Shown piece by piece: positions 8,903 through 17,810 of a DNA stretch of 64,000 nucleotides (position 1 is the first letter of the stretch; every line of letters begins with the position of its first letter). The position numbers and the translations under genes were made by a program. Location: contig JABGUJ010000001.1 in NCBI GenBank assembly GCA_018646625.1, positions 193,534-257,533 on the forward strand. The letters run 5' to 3'. The notes below the pieces were generated by a model, which saw only the letters and a list, made by a program, of their open reading frames with translations, was not told the origin of the DNA and ran no database searches. The DNA comes from Candidatus Woesearchaeota archaeon. Lineage in GTDB: Archaea; Nanobdellota; Nanobdellia; Woesearchaeales; JABGUJ01.

Positions 8903-9975
8903 TCACTCAACTTAATCTTTCGACCACCAACGATCTTAGAAATCATTTCATCCAACAAGCCCTCAAAGAAAGCGTTTCCGTCTTGTTTATGCTGTTTAAG
9001 ATTTTCTCTATAAAAATCCAACCCCGATAAAAACTTCTTTATCCCGACATAATCAAAACTTTTAAGATACTTACCATAATTTTGCTTATCTAAATAGTGC
9101 GCATTCATCATTTGTTCAAATTGTTTCTGCGCGGGAATAGACAAGATAGGTTTCCCCAAATATATTGCTTCACCCATCAAAGTAAATCCACCATTCATAA
9201 TAACTGCCTTCGAAGTTCTCAAATCTTCAAGAAAACCATCTTCTGAGAAATCTTTAAACACAATATTATCTATTGACTTGCTTTTTTTCCAACCATATAC
9301 AACAAACTTTTGATCTTTTATAGTTCTGAGAGTATTAACAGCATCTTCAGTTATTGCTGCAGTTTGATAAACTAAAACATGATCTCGCACAATTGGCTTT
9401 AATTTCAAGATCCTTCGTCTAAGAAGTGGTGGAACTAAATAAACATTCTTACCTCGCACAGGAACAAAAAAGAATGAAGGAATTATATGATTTTTCGCCA
9501 TAAAAATAAAAGTACGAGTAACCAACCTATTAATCACATACCACCACAACCCCCGAAAAGGAACATCTATTTTTCCTTTAATTAACATGTTAATGTTATC
9601 AATCGCAATAACAGGCGTATTAAACCACTTTGCAACTAGATCGGAGAAAGGCTCATGATCAGTAATAAGCAACTCAGGCTGAAATGCTCTAAATAACTTT
9701 CTTAATTTCTTAAGACTGCTCCAAGAACCCTTAGGTAATGTCTTAGTATTTCTATACGTAGTCTTCAGATTTTGAACTTTATTCTTTGAATAAGAAATCT
9801 GCGGATAATGAATGTCTTCAACCAAAGGATAACATGAAGACAGAAAATGAAAAGCCCCGCCACTAGCAACAACTTTAATTTCGTGCTTCTGGCTTAGCAA
9901 ATAATCTATTACAACCTTACTTCTAAAGGCATGACCCATTCCTTCGCCGTATACAGCATACAAAATCCTCGCCAT
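8899..9975 (-). CDS. GT-B fold glycosyltransferase, MurG/GT28-like
   Basis: 358 aa. The N-terminus ARILYAVYGEGMGHAFRS is the glycine-rich loop typical of GT-B transferases of the GT1/GT28/MurG group. The C-terminal half has MNGGFTLMGEAIYLGKPILS (about 265-285), matching the nucleotide-sugar-binding segment in which a Gly-Gly-x-x-T-x-x-E pattern contacts the donor. A UDP-sugar donor and a lipid or protein acceptor are likely but not determined. The ATG directly follows the TGA of the upstream gene, so the two are coupled. A role in the cell-surface glycan is the simplest reading. Confidence 0.8.
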   Translation of the reverse strand: MARILYAVYGEGMGHAFRSKVVIDYLLSQKHEIKVVASGGAFHFLSSCYPLVEDIHYPQISYSKNKVQNLKTTYRNTKTLPKGSWSSLKKLRKLFRAFQPELLITDHEPFSDLVAKWFNTPVIAIDNINMLIKGKIDVPFRGLWWYVINRLVTRTFIFMAKNHIIPSFFFVPVRGKNVYLVPPLLRRRILKLKPIVRDHVLVYQTAAITEDAVNTLRTIKDQKFVVYGWKKSKSIDNIVFKDFSEDGFLEDLRTSKAVIMNGGFTLMGEAIYLGKPILSIPAQKQFEQMMNAHYLDKQNYGKYLKSFDYVGIKKFLSGLDFYRENLKQHKQDGNAFFEGLLDEMISKIVGGRKIKLSD

Positions 9976-11064
9976 TCATATCACTAAAAACTTACTTGCC
10001 CAAAGCATACTGTCATCTGTAAAATAGAAAGGAGTATTAAATGGTTTTCCAAAAGAGTTAAAAACCTCTAAAAAATTACCATACTTCTCAATCGTCTTCA
10101 AGTATTTCGATTTATAAATCTTAAAAGAAGGATGTTTGTACTTTTTACATACATCCAAATAGCACAAACCGAGATGCATCCAAACACTATCTCGCTCATA
10201 ATCTCCTGAAAATAATTCTGGAAGTTTAAGGTGCTTAACTTCGGCACCTTTCTGCATATACTTTAATGGAAATGGCATATCTAACTTAAGCTTCTTGATC
10301 TGTTTCGCACAACTCAGAAACATCTTTTTATCATCAAATGCCCCACACCAAAAAGGAAATACATTCGCATCGGAGCTAAACACAGAAGTTTTCTGAATAT
10401 CATCATAGAAGAACTCCCCACTCCATAGCTCATCCATCATATTCTGTCTAATATTATATTTTCTGAATGGATTAAACAACTTCAAAGCACCCAAGTCATC
10501 TTTCAACATAACCAACATAGAATTACCGTAAGTTGATGACCTTCGTTTAGCATAATCTTTTATTGAGGAGAAACTTCTATCAGATCGAATTAGACCTAAT
10601 TTACTATCAAAAATCGTACCATAGTAATATTCAATCTCTCGTTTCAAAAAAGAATTATACTTTTTTATCAGAGTTTTAGCTTTTGCAGTTCTCAAGGACC
10701 TTATTAACAAAGGTAACGAGTCTTCAGCATAATTTGGAAAATCAAAACATTTTCCTTTAGGTGATATAGACGTTGTAACTCTACCATGTTTAGAAAATTT
10801 TTCAAGAGCATAATTCAAAGTTTTCAAAACTTCATCTTGATATCCTAACTTCAATAAAGCCTCAATACAAAACGCAAAATCTCGCATATAAAACTCACAG
10901 AAATGTCCTGCACTGGTTTGAAAATAATCTCCATTCCAACAATTAGTAACTATCTGCTTACAGATCTTATTAGCCTTACCATCATACTTTCTAAATCCAT
11001 GATCATGAACATAAAGAGCTCTTTTAAACATCCGAACTCCTTCCGATATGTGTATTAGTTTCAT
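9976..11064 (-). CDS. Six-hairpin (alpha/alpha)6 glycosidase-like protein
   Basis: 362 aa. The pattern of helices and motifs such as FYMRDFAFCIEALLKLGY, SFSSIKDYAKRRSSTYGNSM and DYERDSVWMHLGLCYLD is like the six-hairpin glycoside hydrolase/debranching-enzyme fold (GH15/GH133-like). The MRD and ERDSVW motifs supply acidic residues in the expected places, but I cannot confirm a full catalytic pair. Starts at M1 or M12 (MFKRAL) are both possible. It is directly coupled to the glycosyltransferase, so it probably trims or reads the same glycan. tRNA-Arg lies just upstream on the same strand. Confidence 0.5.
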   Translation of the reverse strand: MKLIHISEGVRMFKRALYVHDHGFRKYDGKANKICKQIVTNCWNGDYFQTSAGHFCEFYMRDFAFCIEALLKLGYQDEVLKTLNYALEKFSKHGRVTTSISPKGKCFDFPNYAEDSLPLLIRSLRTAKAKTLIKKYNSFLKREIEYYYGTIFDSKLGLIRSDRSFSSIKDYAKRRSSTYGNSMLVMLKDDLGALKLFNPFRKYNIRQNMMDELWSGEFFYDDIQKTSVFSSDANVFPFWCGAFDDKKMFLSCAKQIKKLKLDMPFPLKYMQKGAEVKHLKLPELFSGDYERDSVWMHLGLCYLDVCKKYKHPSFKIYKSKYLKTIEKYGNFLEVFNSFGKPFNTPFYFTDDSMLWASKFLVI

Positions 11065-11077
11065 TCAATCACCAAAA

Positions 11078-11152
11078 CGGACCTGAGGGGATTCGAACCC
11101 CCGGTCTACAGCTTAGGAGGCTGTCGCCCTATCCAGACTAGGCTACAGGTCC
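11078..11152 (-). tRNA. tRNA-Arg (anticodon CCU)
   Basis: On the minus strand the acceptor stem GGACCTG pairs with CAGGTCC, followed by discriminator G. The D arm starts at GCCTAG. The anticodon arm ACAGC-CTCCTAA-GCTGT gives anticodon CCU, which reads AGG. The T arm carries GGTTCGAATCC. CCA is not encoded. No intron is seen. A TTTT tract follows the 3' end and may terminate transcription. Confidence 0.96.
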
Positions 11153-11210
11153 ATCTATTCATAAGGATTAGCAAACATTTTTAAGGGTTTGCCTTTTTAA
11201 ATAGAAAGAT

Positions 11211-12140
11211 ATGTATCAGATAAAGGCTAAACCGGAAGAATTCGTAGTAATTGAAAAAAGCACTCTTGAACCAAAAAAAGATGGAGAGTATGCCTGCTAC
11301 AGACTTGAAAAATTAAACAAGACAACATTAGAATCCATAATACAAATTGCAAAATTTCTACACATTCCATTGAAACACATAGGATTCGCAGGCACCAAAG
11401 ACAAAGCCGCAAAAACATCTCAACTAATATCCATTAAGGGTCATCCAGAAAAAAGACTTGAAAGTTTCAAAAGCAAAGAAATAACACTAACAGCTCTAGG
11501 AAGATTAGATAATCCTATCAGCCTAGGAAAACTTGAAGGTAATTTCTTCGAAATTGTTGTAAGAAACATCGACAATGCACCTAAAGAACTCAAACAATTC
11601 AAGAATTATTTTGGAGAACAAAGATTTAGCACCAACAACACAGAAGTTGGAAGAGCACTAATAAAACAAGACTTCAAAACTGCTTGTGAACTTATTGATC
11701 ATAAAGAGATTGCAGAATCTCTATCAACACAACCAACAAATTTCAATGCAGCAATAAGAAAGTTACCTAAAAAAATAATCATGCTATATCTGCACGCGTA
11801 TCAATCATTTTTATGGAACACCATTGCAGAGAAAATAAACAAAGATACTATCCTGCCAATAATTGGATTTGGAACAGAGTTCGAAGACGAAGAAATAGAA
11901 CAAGCCTACAAAGAACTTATGAAAAAAGAAAACATAACTTTACGAGACTTCATAATAAAACCCCTGCCTAACCACAGTTTAGAAGGAGATTCAAGACAAG
12001 TATACACAAAAATCAAAGAATTGATCATAGGCAACTTAGAAGAAGACGAACTAAATAAAGGCAAGAAGAAATGCACAGTCAAATTCTTTCTAGAAAAAGG
12101 GTGTTACGCTACTGAAGCTGTTAAAGCAATAATGACTTAG
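11211..12140 (+). CDS. truD: tRNA pseudouridine(13) synthase TruD
   Basis: 309 aa, shorter than most archaeal TruD/Pus7 proteins (about 390-430). The catalytic motif GFAGTKDKAAKTSQ (58-71) holds the nucleophile D64. Other family motifs are NYFGEQRFS and LYLHAYQSFLWN. It makes pseudouridine in tRNA, usually at position 13. The shortness comes from a reduced insert region in the middle of the chain, a trend common in small-genome archaea. It diverges from tRNA-Arg. Confidence 0.95.
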   Translation: MYQIKAKPEEFVVIEKSTLEPKKDGEYACYRLEKLNKTTLESIIQIAKFLHIPLKHIGFAGTKDKAAKTSQLISIKGHPEKRLESFKSKEITLTALGRLDNPISLGKLEGNFFEIVVRNIDNAPKELKQFKNYFGEQRFSTNNTEVGRALIKQDFKTACELIDHKEIAESLSTQPTNFNAAIRKLPKKIIMLYLHAYQSFLWNTIAEKINKDTILPIIGFGTEFEDEEIEQAYKELMKKENITLRDFIIKPLPNHSLEGDSRQVYTKIKELIIGNLEEDELNKGKKKCTVKFFLEKGCYATEAVKAIMT

Positions 12141-12170
12141 TTTTAATAGCAAAGTTATGTACAATTAGTT

Positions 12171-12500
12171 CTATTTTTTTAGTTGATTCACTAAACCTTG
12201 TAAAATTAATATAATTGATAATACAATTAATACCAAAGCACAAGTACCATACAAGAACATAGTAGTTTTAATAACTTGAGCTTGTAACATGAGATTTGAT
12301 ACTAAATGACCAGATATTCCAATGAGTGTCCCGTTAGTTCCTTGACTAACCTCCCCCCATACACCAGTTATACCAGCGCCAGTAATTACAGCCCCAATAT
12401 AAACATATTTTATGATAAATATAGAACCAATAATGGTCGCAACAAGAAGCAAAATACCAAAATAAAATTGAATTTTCCCAATTCTTTCTTTAGTAATCAT
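12171..12500 (-). CDS. Small two-helix membrane protein, unknown
   Basis: 109 aa with two long hydrophobic segments (about 11-33 and 81-103) joined by a Gly/Thr-rich loop (GAVITGAGITGVWGEVSQGT) that probably lies outside the cell. Short basic ends suggest both termini are cytoplasmic. No family is recognised. It is convergent with truD. Confidence 0.55.
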   Translation of the reverse strand: MITKERIGKIQFYFGILLLVATIIGSIFIIKYVYIGAVITGAGITGVWGEVSQGTNGTLIGISGHLVSNLMLQAQVIKTTMFLYGTCALVLIVLSIILILQGLVNQLKK

Positions 12501-12540
12501 ATTATAAACTAATGTACTCTTTTCAATATATAAATCTGTC

Positions 12541-12954
12541 TTATTTAATCTTACGTCTATATGAAAGATTCAATAAATCTAATTCTTCAACCAAATTCAA
12601 CATATTAGGAGATAATTTATTACTCTTCAACTCAAAAATAGGAACCCAAGCAAAATGATCAAACTTGTCTGGCTCCCCTACCAATAACTGACTTTCATTT
12701 TTCAATCTCGATAAAAACCAGACATAAGTCATAACATAGCCATTTTCTTCAAAATCCTTAACACCTAATTGTTTAACGATTTCAACATCACAGCACAACT
12801 CTTCCTTCAACTCACGAATTGCCGCATCCTCGCTACCCTCGCCTTCATCAACCTTTCCACCAGGCAACTCATACCATCCGGTCTTAGAACGATTAAGAAG
12901 CAAAATAGCATTATTCTTTAGAATTACACATCCAGCTAAAGTTATCTTATCCAT
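12541..12954 (-). CDS. Nudix hydrolase, MutT-like (137 aa)
   Basis: Nudix box GGKVDEGE plus RELKEEL at about residues 31-54. All metal-binding Glu are present; the terminal Gly of the box is replaced by Cys (EELCCD). It could sanitise oxidised NTPs or cleave a nucleotide sugar; the substrate is undetermined. It lies downstream of the radical SAM gene on the same strand with a short gap, but the pair need not be functionally linked. Confidence 0.85.
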   Translation of the reverse strand: MDKITLAGCVILKNNAILLLNRSKTGWYELPGGKVDEGEGSEDAAIRELKEELCCDVEIVKQLGVKDFEENGYVMTYVWFLSRLKNESQLLVGEPDKFDHFAWVPIFELKSNKLSPNMLNLVEELDLLNLSYRRKIK

Positions 12955-12985
12955 AGAAGAAATAATCTAAGATAATATAAAAGCA

Positions 12986-14011
12986 TTATGGAACCGACTT
13001 AGGAAACTCAACATAACTATCAAGATCTCTTAAAAAACAGATTCTGCTATCAGGAAACATCGCAGAGTGTGCAACAACTGCCCGCCTTACTCTTCTAAAC
13101 GCATCATCTAAACTTCTATAATCATTCACATTACCAAACAACTGCCCTGTAGAAGGATCATATGCACACAACAAAATATTGCCGTTCGAATCCACACCAA
13201 AACCATTATGGATAAAACCACATTTTCTTTCTAAGGTCGTTCCACTCATACCCCCGTTATCCGATACACTTAACGCAATATTCTTAATTCGTTCATACTC
13301 TTCGTCAGAGTTACACAGCCCGCTAGATGAAAAACATCCCATCTTAATAGGATAATTACAAATAAACATCACATCATCTCCACAGTACTCTTTCATCTCA
13401 TCAACGTCATGTAGATTAGCACCACTTAATGCCATATTCACCGCCAACTTGTAAACAGAATAACCTTCGACATTATCAACAGAGAATTGCTCTCTAGCAT
13501 ACTGCAAATTTGCCATCACCCTCTCAAAAGAATTGGAAGGACCCCTTTTCAAAGCATGATACTTTCCCTCATCTAGAGTATCAACACTCACAACTAAAGA
13601 GACATCTTTATCTTTCAAAAAGTCAACCATATTTTTATCTAGATAATAGCCATTTGTAAACTGAAGAACATGAACTCCCATACTATTAGTGCACTCAATC
13701 AGCCTTCGATAATTATCAAGTAAGTCTTCCTCAGTCTCGCCACGTCCTGCAAGAAAAGTTTCCCCCTTCCCTGCAACAAACAAGGCTTTTATTCCCAACT
13801 GAAGCCTTGCACTTTCAACAATTTCTATAAAAGAATCAATAGACAGCTCCGTCCCAGTTCTATCTGGCACACCTTGCACACACTTCAAACAATTATAATT
13901 GCACCTATCAGACTCATTAAGTCCTAAATAGGTTGCATCTTCCAAACCACCACCCAAACGTTCATAATATTTAGGTGTAAACGCAAGTAACTTCTCAATC
14001 ATGTTTATCAC
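12986..14011 (-). CDS. Radical SAM protein with SPASM-like Cys tail
   Basis: 341 aa. The radical SAM motif is CNYNCLKC (C37, C41, C44; CX3CX2C), which binds the [4Fe-4S] cluster that cleaves SAM. The body looks like the MoaA/SkfB group (FTNGYYLDKNMVDFL, VSVDTLDEGKY). The C-terminal third has Cys at about 265 and 283 in a G-V-D-S-N-G-N-I-L-L-C context and another near 327, like a twitch/SPASM region that holds auxiliary clusters. Such enzymes often modify peptides or proteins. No precursor peptide is evident nearby. It diverges from a double Lrp-like regulator. Confidence 0.8.
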   Translation of the reverse strand: MINMIEKLLAFTPKYYERLGGGLEDATYLGLNESDRCNYNCLKCVQGVPDRTGTELSIDSFIEIVESARLQLGIKALFVAGKGETFLAGRGETEEDLLDNYRRLIECTNSMGVHVLQFTNGYYLDKNMVDFLKDKDVSLVVSVDTLDEGKYHALKRGPSNSFERVMANLQYAREQFSVDNVEGYSVYKLAVNMALSGANLHDVDEMKEYCGDDVMFICNYPIKMGCFSSSGLCNSDEEYERIKNIALSVSDNGGMSGTTLERKCGFIHNGFGVDSNGNILLCAYDPSTGQLFGNVNDYRSLDDAFRRVRRAVVAHSAMFPDSRICFLRDLDSYVEFPKSVP

Positions 14012-14037
14012 TCATAGGTAGTTCAGATACAGTTTAA

Positions 14038-14083
14038 TAAAATGTTTTCCAGAAATATTTTACACTATCGCTAAATTAATATA
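14038..14083 (+). promoter_or_regulatory. 25-bp imperfect dyad and TATA box of second Lrp-like gene
   Basis: TAAAAT at 14038-14043 and ATTTTA at 14057-14062 flank an inner TTT/AAA symmetry, giving a 25-bp imperfect palindrome. A TATA-like TTAATATA (14076-14083) is centred about 26 nt before the ATG at 14106. The dyad lies between the radical SAM gene and the regulator gene and could serve both. Confidence 0.45.
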
Positions 14084-14105
14084 ACATAAGAGATTTTGTA
14101 ATAGA

Positions 14106-15083
14106 ATGGACCTAAAAGACAGAAAGATTCTATACCAACTTGATGTAAACTCAAGACAGACAAACTCGGAGATTGCAAAGAAAGTAGGCCTATCAAAACA
14201 AGTAGTAGGATTCAGAATTAAAAAATTAATTGAAGAAAAAGTCATTTCATTCTTTTACTCAGTTATAGACATTTCAAAACTGGGCTTCACAGTTCACAAA
14301 GCCTTTCTCAGATTACAAAATATCGATAGAGAAAAAGAAAAAGAACTAATAGAATTTTTAGTACTACACCCAAATGTTGTGTGGATTGCAAGCTGCGATG
14401 GTAGATTCGACTTAGCATTCGGCACATGGGCAAAAGACATGGATTTCTTAGACAAAACTCTAACAGAACTAAATACCAAATTCGGGGAATACATCGCAGA
14501 AAGACAAATTTCATCCATAATCAGAGGAGATTATTTCGTTAGAGACTATTTGATAAGTAGAAAAGAACCAAGCGACTACAGAGAATCATTCTTCGGAGCA
14601 GTACCTGCCGCAGTAAAAATGGATAGTAACGATTGGAGCATTCTAGTAGCGCTCGGAAGAAACTCAAGAACCACCGCAGTAGATATCTCAAAGGAAATGT
14701 CATTAAGCACAGACGCAATCATAGATAGAATAAAAAAACTAGAAAAATCTGGCGTAATAAGGCACTACAACTTCGTACCAAATGAATCTCAATATCCTTA
14801 CCTACATTATAAAGTTCTAATAGGATTCAAAAATATTTCAGAAGAGCGAGAAAGAACACTCAGAGAATATTGCAGAATCAACCCAAACATCGTCTACATC
14901 GTGAAGTCGCTAGGACCATGGGAGTTTGAGATTGATCTAGAAATTAAAAACGCAGAAAAATTCAGAGAAATAATGATGGATATTAAAACAAAGTTCAACG
15001 ATATATTGAAAGACTATTCCGCCCTACACATTTATCAGATTCATAAATACAACTTTTGCCCAAGTACACAAAACAAAAACTAA
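14106..15083 (+). CDS. Lrp/AsnC-family regulator with two HTH-ligand units (second copy)
   Basis: 325 aa with the same layout as the gene at 4756: HTH 1 at about 2-46 (LKDRKILYQL...GLSKQVVGFRIKKL), a RAM-like domain, HTH 2 at about 177-220 (NDWSILVALGR...SLSTDAIIDRIKKL) and a second RAM-like half. The paralogs are diverged in sequence, so they probably answer different signals. It is leaderless by TATA spacing. The stop overlaps the convergent 172-aa gene by 4 bp. Targets are unknown; the radical SAM gene across the shared dyad is the nearest candidate. Confidence 0.87.
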   Translation: MDLKDRKILYQLDVNSRQTNSEIAKKVGLSKQVVGFRIKKLIEEKVISFFYSVIDISKLGFTVHKAFLRLQNIDREKEKELIEFLVLHPNVVWIASCDGRFDLAFGTWAKDMDFLDKTLTELNTKFGEYIAERQISSIIRGDYFVRDYLISRKEPSDYRESFFGAVPAAVKMDSNDWSILVALGRNSRTTAVDISKEMSLSTDAIIDRIKKLEKSGVIRHYNFVPNESQYPYLHYKVLIGFKNISEERERTLREYCRINPNIVYIVKSLGPWEFEIDLEIKNAEKFREIMMDIKTKFNDILKDYSALHIYQIHKYNFCPSTQNKN

Positions 15084-15598
15084 AACCTATCTAATTGCGT
15101 TCTTAATTGTTCAAGTTCATAACCAACAGTATAAGAATATAACTCACCAACTTCTGGAACCAATAAACTAAAAATAGGATCTCGTTCACCAGTTCTATAA
15201 TCAATATCACTATCAGAAACAAGAAGAATTGATTTAGCAGAGTTAGGAGTATGACTTCCAGGATTACATACACACAACAGCAACCCAGAATAGTTACCAT
15301 CTACTTCATTCACCCATGACTGAACAGAATGTTCCCTTCCCTCATCAAAATAAACCCATTCACCATTTGTATCAGCATGTGCTGCCAACAAGGCATATTT
15401 TTCTAAACCATGAACTAGGCCATAAAGATCGATATACTCTCTATACTCTGGCGTGTTTCCAAAAAATTGATTTAATTTTTCATCCAAGAATGTCTGTGCA
15501 TCGGCAATAGATTCAAGACTACCACATCTTTCATGATCTCCAAGATACAAATCTGCTTGTCCGAGTTCAAATGTTCTCATACAAGATGAATTACACAC
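15080..15598 (-). CDS. Unknown soluble protein (172 aa)
   Basis: Acidic protein without signal peptide or membrane segment. The central part has LLAAHADTNGEWVYF (H74) followed about 30 residues later by a hydrophobic strand ending in Cys (LLLCVCNPGSH, C109/C111). A strand-His-x3-Gly then strand-Cys order resembles caspase/CHAT-type clan CD peptidases, but the evidence is only this pattern. In-frame ATGs at residues 1 and 7 are both possible starts. Convergent with the second Lrp-like gene (4-bp overlap). Confidence 0.55.
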   Translation of the reverse strand: MCNSSCMRTFELGQADLYLGDHERCGSLESIADAQTFLDEKLNQFFGNTPEYREYIDLYGLVHGLEKYALLAAHADTNGEWVYFDEGREHSVQSWVNEVDGNYSGLLLCVCNPGSHTPNSAKSILLVSDSDIDYRTGERDPIFSLLVPEVGELYSYTVGYELEQLRTQLDRF

Positions 15599-15644
15599 TA
15601 ACGAGAATAATCTAAGCTATATACAATATATACATTCTAAGAAA

Positions 15645-16412
15645 TCAGTGCACATGCACAGGACCATAAACAGTAATTAAAGCAACAAGAGCAACACCCA
15701 AAACAATTGCAAAAATATGGAGTATCGTATCTTTTAATTTACAATGTCGATGTAATTGGGGAACTAAATTTGACGCTGCAATATAAATAAAGTTACCAGC
15801 AGCAAAAGGAATTATAAAGTCTATAAAGCCATGTAATTTATCAATCAAAAGAATTCCAATCACCGTACCAATTATCGCAGTGACTGCAGACATAACATTA
15901 AACAGCAATGCTTTTTTTCTAGACATGCCCGAATAAATCAATACACCAAAATCTGCAATCTCTTGAGGAATTTCATGAAAGATAATAGAGATAGTAGCTG
16001 CAACACCTAAAGTAACATTAACAGCATACGCACCAGCAATAACCAAACCATCAATAAAATTATGAACAGCATCTCCAATCAAATTAATTGGCGCTAAATG
16101 ATAAGCATGGCTATGACCACACCCGTTCTTTTCACATTTCTTCTGATGATGAGAATGAATAAATTTCTCTAGAATAAACATAACTAAAAACCCCGACAAA
16201 ATAAATAATGAAGCCCCAATACCATGGCTATGCTCCATGACTTCTGGTAAAAAATTCATAAAAACAGTACTCAACAACACACCCACTGAAAAGCTAAGTA
16301 AAAACAATAACACCTTACTAGATATCTTCTTCTTCAACAAGAAAGGTATCGCAAATACAATCGATACCAAAGACACTACAAGGACACTAATCAGCGCATA
16401 CATCACATTCAT
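15645..16412 (-). CDS. ZIP-family divalent metal transporter
   Basis: 255 aa, about eight membrane helices. Diagnostic metal-site motifs are HNFIDG (117-122, TM4) and HEIPQE (146-151, TM5). A His-rich cytoplasmic loop (86-105, including HSHH and CGHSHAYH) lies between TM3 and TM4, as in ZupT/ZIP proteins. Family members import Zn2+, Fe2+ or Mn2+. A TATA-like tatata element sits upstream. It lies downstream of the UDP-GlcNAc operon on the same strand but with its own gap. Confidence 0.94.
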   Translation of the reverse strand: MNVMYALISVLVVSLVSIVFAIPFLLKKKISSKVLLFLLSFSVGVLLSTVFMNFLPEVMEHSHGIGASLFILSGFLVMFILEKFIHSHHQKKCEKNGCGHSHAYHLAPINLIGDAVHNFIDGLVIAGAYAVNVTLGVAATISIIFHEIPQEIADFGVLIYSGMSRKKALLFNVMSAVTAIIGTVIGILLIDKLHGFIDFIIPFAAGNFIYIAASNLVPQLHRHCKLKDTILHIFAIVLGVALVALITVYGPVHVH

Positions 16413-16454
16413 ACTACGAAAAGTACGGTGATCATATATAAAGATTACCAGTCA

Positions 16455-17810
16455 TCAAGCTCCAATATCCTTCTCAATAACATCAACAATCTCTTTAGCA
16501 AAACCTTCAATCTGTGTCTGATCTGGCCCTTCAATCATAATTCTACACTTCGCACCCGTACCAGAATATCTAACATAAACCCTACCTGACGAACCTAATT
16601 CGGCCTCAATCTCTTTAATTTTCTCAGAATAACCAGGAATCAATTCAAGATCTTTTTTCTCTTTAACCTTTACTCCTGACAATACCTGAGGATAAAGCTT
16701 CATCTCTGAACCCAACTCAGACATTTTTCTACTTGAAGACTTCATAACACTCAAAAGATTAAGTGCAGTAATTATACCATCGCCAGTCGTAACGTGATCT
16801 AAGAAGATAACATGTCCCGATTTTTCCCCACCAAGATTATAATCATTTTTTCTCATTTCTTCAAGAACATATCTATCACCACAATCTGCTCTAACCAAAG
16901 AACCACCGATAGATTCCATTGCTTTTGCCAAACCTAAATTACTATAATGAGTTGCAACAATAGAATTCTTCTTCAATTTGCCTTTAGACATAAGATACTT
17001 AGCAAGGATAAACATTACTTTATCTCCATCAACAATAGCACCCGTCTCATCTATAACAATTAATCTATCCGCATCACCATCTAAAGCAATACCAACATCA
17101 GCTTTTTCCGATAAAACCTTTTCACGCAACTGCTCAACATGCAAAGCACCACAATTATCATTAATGTTCAACCCGTTAGGACGACTATTAATCACTTTAA
17201 TCGTAGCACCAAGCTCAACAAAAACATAAGGCGCAGAAGCATACGCTGCCCCGTTTGCACAATCGATAACCAACTTCAACCCTTCTAAACGTTCATAATT
17301 AATTGAAGCTTTAGCAAATTCAATATACCTACCTTTACCTTCTTCAACCTTATACGCTTTACCTAACGCATCTCCACTGATATGTTCAGAATTAATATCC
17401 TTATTAAGAATCCAATCTTCGATCTCATTCTCCATTTCATCAGGAAGTTTAAAACCGTCATGAGTAAATATCTTAATACCATTATCGTGCGCAGCATTAT
17501 GAGACGCTGTCAACATAATCCCAAAATCACAATTCATAGACTTTGTCAAATGTGCAATACCTGGAGTCGGAATTGGACCAATCAATAAAACATTAGCACC
17601 CATAGACAACAAACCAGAAGCTAAAGCATATTCTAACATATAGCCACTAAGCCGAGTATCTTTACCTATCACTACCTTTGGCTTTCTACCTGGAACCTTA
17701 CCAGACAAAACCTTTGCAACCGCCTTACCAACCTTCATAGCTAGCTCCGGCGTCATTGGATAAACATTAGCCATTCCTCTTATTCCATCAGTACCAAATA
17801 ATTTTCCCAT
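16455..17810 (-). CDS. glmM: Phosphoglucosamine mutase (GlmM-type phosphohexomutase)
   Basis: 451 aa, standard length. Active-site serine S103 lies in TASHNAAHDNG; the metal loop DGDADR is at about 245; the phosphate-binding loop RYSGTGAKCR is near 421, with Gly where many homologs have Glu. It interconverts GlcN-6-P and GlcN-1-P, possibly also mannose or glucose phosphates. As the last gene of the glmU-like/glmS/HAD/glmM run, abutting the HAD gene with a one-base overlap, a role in UDP-GlcNAc synthesis is well supported. Confidence 0.92.
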   Translation of the reverse strand: MGKLFGTDGIRGMANVYPMTPELAMKVGKAVAKVLSGKVPGRKPKVVIGKDTRLSGYMLEYALASGLLSMGANVLLIGPIPTPGIAHLTKSMNCDFGIMLTASHNAAHDNGIKIFTHDGFKLPDEMENEIEDWILNKDINSEHISGDALGKAYKVEEGKGRYIEFAKASINYERLEGLKLVIDCANGAAYASAPYVFVELGATIKVINSRPNGLNINDNCGALHVEQLREKVLSEKADVGIALDGDADRLIVIDETGAIVDGDKVMFILAKYLMSKGKLKKNSIVATHYSNLGLAKAMESIGGSLVRADCGDRYVLEEMRKNDYNLGGEKSGHVIFLDHVTTGDGIITALNLLSVMKSSSRKMSELGSEMKLYPQVLSGVKVKEKKDLELIPGYSEKIKEIEAELGSSGRVYVRYSGTGAKCRIMIEGPDQTQIEGFAKEIVDVIEKDIGA

